Positions 62,128 through 64,000 of a stretch of DNA of 64,000 bases are shown in pieces; the first letter of the stretch is position 1; the number at the start of each line of letters is the position of its first letter. The DNA is from Silvimonas soli (lineage in GTDB: Bacteria; Pseudomonadota; Gammaproteobacteria; Burkholderiales; Chitinibacteraceae): positions 1,860,001 through 1,924,000 of the forward strand of contig NZ_CP106736.1 in NCBI RefSeq assembly GCF_030035605.1. The letters run 5' to 3'. Under the pieces are notes generated by a model. That model ran no database searches and was not told the DNA's origin. It saw only the letters and a program-made list of their open reading frames with translations. The translations under genes were made by a program, and so were the position numbers.

Positions 62128-63396
62128 ATGACTGATACAAACTACCAAAGTGGCATGATTGATCCGCTCAACAAAGGGCTGGGCGCACTGGATGCACCCA
62201 TTTCTCCAGCTGCCGCCACCGGCTTGGGCTGGCGCTTGCTGGACGAAGAAATCAGCCTGCCCGCCGCCGTGCTGTATGAAGATTTGATCCAGCACAATCT
62301 GCAGTGGATGCAGCAATTTGTCAGCGAGTACGGCGCCAAACTGGCGCCGCATGGCAAGACCACCATGGCGCCCAAGTTGTTTGCGCGGCAAATCGCCGCT
62401 GGTGCCTGGGGCATTACCCTGGCCACGGCGCATCAGACGCAAGTGGCCTATCAACACGGTATTCGCCGGGTGCTGATGGCCAATCAACTGGTCGGCCGCC
62501 GCAATATGGAGATCGTGGCCGATCTGCTGCGCGACCCGTCCTTCGAATATTTCTGTCTGGTCGACTCCGCCGCCGGGGTCAATCTGTTGGGGCAGTTTTT
62601 CAGTGAGCGCGGCCAGACGCTACAAGTGCTGCTGGAACTGGGCGTAGCCGGTGGCCGTACCGGCGCACGTGATGTCACGCAGCAAGCCGAAATTATCGCC
62701 GCCCTTGCCCGCTGGCCGGATGCGCTCAAGCTGGCCGGGGTTGAAGTCTACGAAGGCGTGCTGAAAGAAGAAGCCGATATCCGCGCCTTTTTGCAGCGCG
62801 CCGTGGGCGTTGCCCGTGAACTGGCCCAAAGCGGCTGGATCAAGCGTTACCCCGCCGTGTTGTCCGGTGCCGGTTCGGCCTGGTACGACGTGGTGGCGCA
62901 AGAGTTCTCCAAAGCCGATATTGGCATGCCGCTGGACGTGGTGTTGCGACCCGGCTGTTATCTGACCCATGACGTGGGCATTTACAAGGCAGCGCAGGCG
63001 CAAATCCAGACCCGCAATCCGATTGCGCGCAAGCTGCGTTCCAGCCTGAAACCGGCACTACAACTGTGGGCTTGCGTGCAATCCATCCCTGAACCAGAGA
63101 AAGCCATCATCGCACTGGGCAAACGCGACGCCGCCTTTGATGCCGGCCTGCCTACCCCGGCGCAACGCTATCGCCCCGGCAGCGCGGCACCGGTTGCTGT
63201 TCCGGCGCACTGGCTGCTGACCGGCATGATGGATCAGCACGCCTATATGCAAATCCAGCCCGGCGATGATCTGCAAGTGGGCGACTTGATCGCCTTTGAT
63301 ATCTCCCACCCCTGCCTGACCTTCGACAAATGGCGGCATATCCCGGTGCTGGACGCCGATTTTAGGGTTGTCGATGTAGTCCAGACCTTCTTCTGA
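62128..63396 (+). CDS. D-threonine aldolase / D-serine dehydratase-like PLP enzyme (DSD1 family)
   Basis: 422 residues from ATG 62128; ATG 62116 is four codons upstream. The fold-type III (alanine-racemase-like) barrel has the PLP lysine in LAPHGKTTMAPKLF near residue 75. The C-terminal DSD domain has metal ligands in MMDQHAYMQ (His) and ISHPCLTFDKW (His/Cys). It acts on beta-hydroxy D-amino acids, by aldol cleavage or dehydration. It probably works with the D-aminoacylase and RidA divergent to it. Confidence 0.9.
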   Translation: MTDTNYQSGMIDPLNKGLGALDAPISPAAATGLGWRLLDEEISLPAAVLYEDLIQHNLQWMQQFVSEYGAKLAPHGKTTMAPKLFARQIAAGAWGITLATAHQTQVAYQHGIRRVLMANQLVGRRNMEIVADLLRDPSFEYFCLVDSAAGVNLLGQFFSERGQTLQVLLELGVAGGRTGARDVTQQAEIIAALARWPDALKLAGVEVYEGVLKEEADIRAFLQRAVGVARELAQSGWIKRYPAVLSGAGSAWYDVVAQEFSKADIGMPLDVVLRPGCYLTHDVGIYKAAQAQIQTRNPIARKLRSSLKPALQLWACVQSIPEPEKAIIALGKRDAAFDAGLPTPAQRYRPGSAAPVAVPAHWLLTGMMDQHAYMQIQPGDDLQVGDLIAFDISHPCLTFDKWRHIPVLDADFRVVDVVQTFF

Positions 63397-63437
63397 TCAG
63401 AATCTGCCAGGAAATGGCCGTCATTCGCACTACGACA

Positions 63438-63467
63438 AACAGCCCGGCGCAATTTGGCCGGGCTGTT
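63438..63467 (+). terminator. Stem-loop after the DSD1-family gene
   Basis: AACAGCCCGGC (63438-63448), 8-base loop, GCCGGGCTGTT (63457-63467). A perfect 11-bp stem with a weak T tail. Confidence 0.75.
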
Positions 63468-63505
63468 GTACAACTACGGTGCATCCCTGATACACGACAA
63501 ACTTT

Positions 63506-63529
63506 GCAAATGTTAACGTTAACATTTGC
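63506..63529. promoter_or_regulatory. Perfect 24-bp palindrome, candidate LacI-family operator
   Basis: Two 12-base arms, GCAAATGTTAAC and its exact complement, meet at a central CG. A CG-centred TGTTAACGTTAACA core is typical of LacI/GalR-family operators, including gluconate regulators. It lies 177 bp before the GntP-family gene. No LacI-type gene is in the window. Confidence 0.7.
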
Positions 63530-63705
63530 TGAAAATCATGGTGTTATAAAAACCGGCCGCCCAGAGCTGGATGGCAAGTACGGATCGTCGCCGCAATCCT
63601 GACGCAAAATAATTGTGCAGGTTTTGCATGAAAGGTGACGCAAACCAACTACAAAGGCTGAAGGAGCCAAATCCTTTACCAGCCAATTAGCAGGAGTCGA
63701 TTCAA

Positions 63706-64000
63706 ATGGTGCAGGGAAGCATGCTGCTGATTTACGCCCTGGTGGCGATTGTGGCGCTGATCGTTCTGATCGCGCGCTTCAAGATGAATCCGTTTATTAC
63801 CTTGTTGGTGGTGTCATTTGTGCTGGCCGTTTCGGTCGGCATGCCCATGACCACCATCGTCAAATCGTTTGAAACGGGGGTTGGCAATACGCTGGGGCAT
63901 ATTGCGCTGGTGATTGCGCTGGGCACCATGCTCGGCAAGATGATGGCCGAATCAGGCGGCGCGGAGCAGATCGCGCTGACGCTGATTCGCTGGTTCGGTG
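63706..64000 (+). CDS. GntP-family gluconate/hydroxy-acid permease, 3' end outside the window
   Basis: 98 residues from ATG 63706, behind GGAG. MVQGSMLLIYALVAIVALIV, RFKMNPFITLLVVSFVLA, FETGVGNTLGHIALVIALG and MLGKMMAESGGAEQIALTLI are the N-terminal blocks of GntT/DsdX-type H+ symporters. The family carries gluconate, but DsdX carries D-serine, so the D-amino-acid context leaves both possible. The perfect palindrome upstream suggests repression. Confidence 0.9.
   Translation, partial: MVQGSMLLIYALVAIVALIVLIARFKMNPFITLLVVSFVLAVSVGMPMTTIVKSFETGVGNTLGHIALVIALGTMLGKMMAESGGAEQIALTLIRWFG

Noticed and set aside
1..64000. CRISPR array, rRNA, tRNA or prophage genes
   Set aside because: I looked for regularly spaced repeats, conserved rRNA/tRNA segments and phage structural genes and saw none; a tRNA scan was not run.

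Overview
The window is a chromosomal segment of a Gram-negative bacterium, most likely a betaproteobacterium. I infer Neisseriales (for example Chitinibacteraceae) from gene content and order: gshA-gshB-PTS EIIA-ptsH-ptsI, pcm next to a rhodanese, Lrp divergent from dadA, and an ABC-exported rhamnose glycan locus. No rRNA or tRNA gene was seen. Housekeeping genes are GC-rich; the left 11 kb is patchy and partly AT-rich.

Region 1-11.2 kb is an eroding accessory end of a surface-polysaccharide locus. It holds two large membrane proteins with C-terminal soluble domains (the first cut by the window edge). Between them lies a nested insertion-sequence complex: an IS3-family element split by an IS1111-type (IS110 family) element, next to a second IS3 remnant. 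An internally deleted IS3 relic, a broken SRAP-family gene and a dehydratase fragment follow. The IS1111 non-coding tail carries two short sequences that match both sides of its own insertion point, as expected for a target-guide (seekRNA/bridge RNA) loop.

Region 7.5-23.3 kb reads leftward as one long polysaccharide operon. Its order is rmlB-rmlD-rmlA-rmlC (dTDP-L-rhamnose), wzm-wzt (ABC export), an 851-residue double GT4, a 1281-residue methyltransferase/kinase-like/coiled-coil/double-GT2 protein, a rhamnosyltransferase, a second GT2, and a WecA-type initiating phosphoglycosyl transferase. The 1281-residue protein appears to join chain termination and length control (WbdD-like) to chain polymerisation (WsaE-like) in one polypeptide.

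Region 23.4-41.9 kb is mostly core metabolism: rhodanese and pcm; thiC under a TPP riboswitch; manC-manB (GDP-mannose); a DHA2 efflux pump; yegP; a leftward gshA-gshB-apbE-PTS EIIA-ptsH-ptsI set; corA; then prmC, grxD and a GT9 heptosyltransferase-like gene rightward.

Region 41.9-56.9 kb holds a glycine-zipper surface protein, a cytosolic 5'-nucleotidase, amt with a visible sigma-54 promoter and NtrC site, a lone AbrB-type antitoxin, hipBA with an array of CAAAATTTTG boxes, lrp and dadA divergent, hemB, a CNNM/CorC-type protein, an MFS pump, an aldo-keto reductase, a small hydrolase and an EAL phosphodiesterase.

Region 56.9-64 kb holds a 1-Cys peroxiredoxin, a sulfate-binding protein and a D-amino-acid cluster. 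The latter comprises an RpiR regulator, D-aminoacylase, RidA and a ferredoxin leftward, and a D-threonine-aldolase/D-serine-dehydratase-like enzyme and a GntP-family permease (cut by the window end) rightward. Clear candidate operators lie in the divergent region and before gntP.
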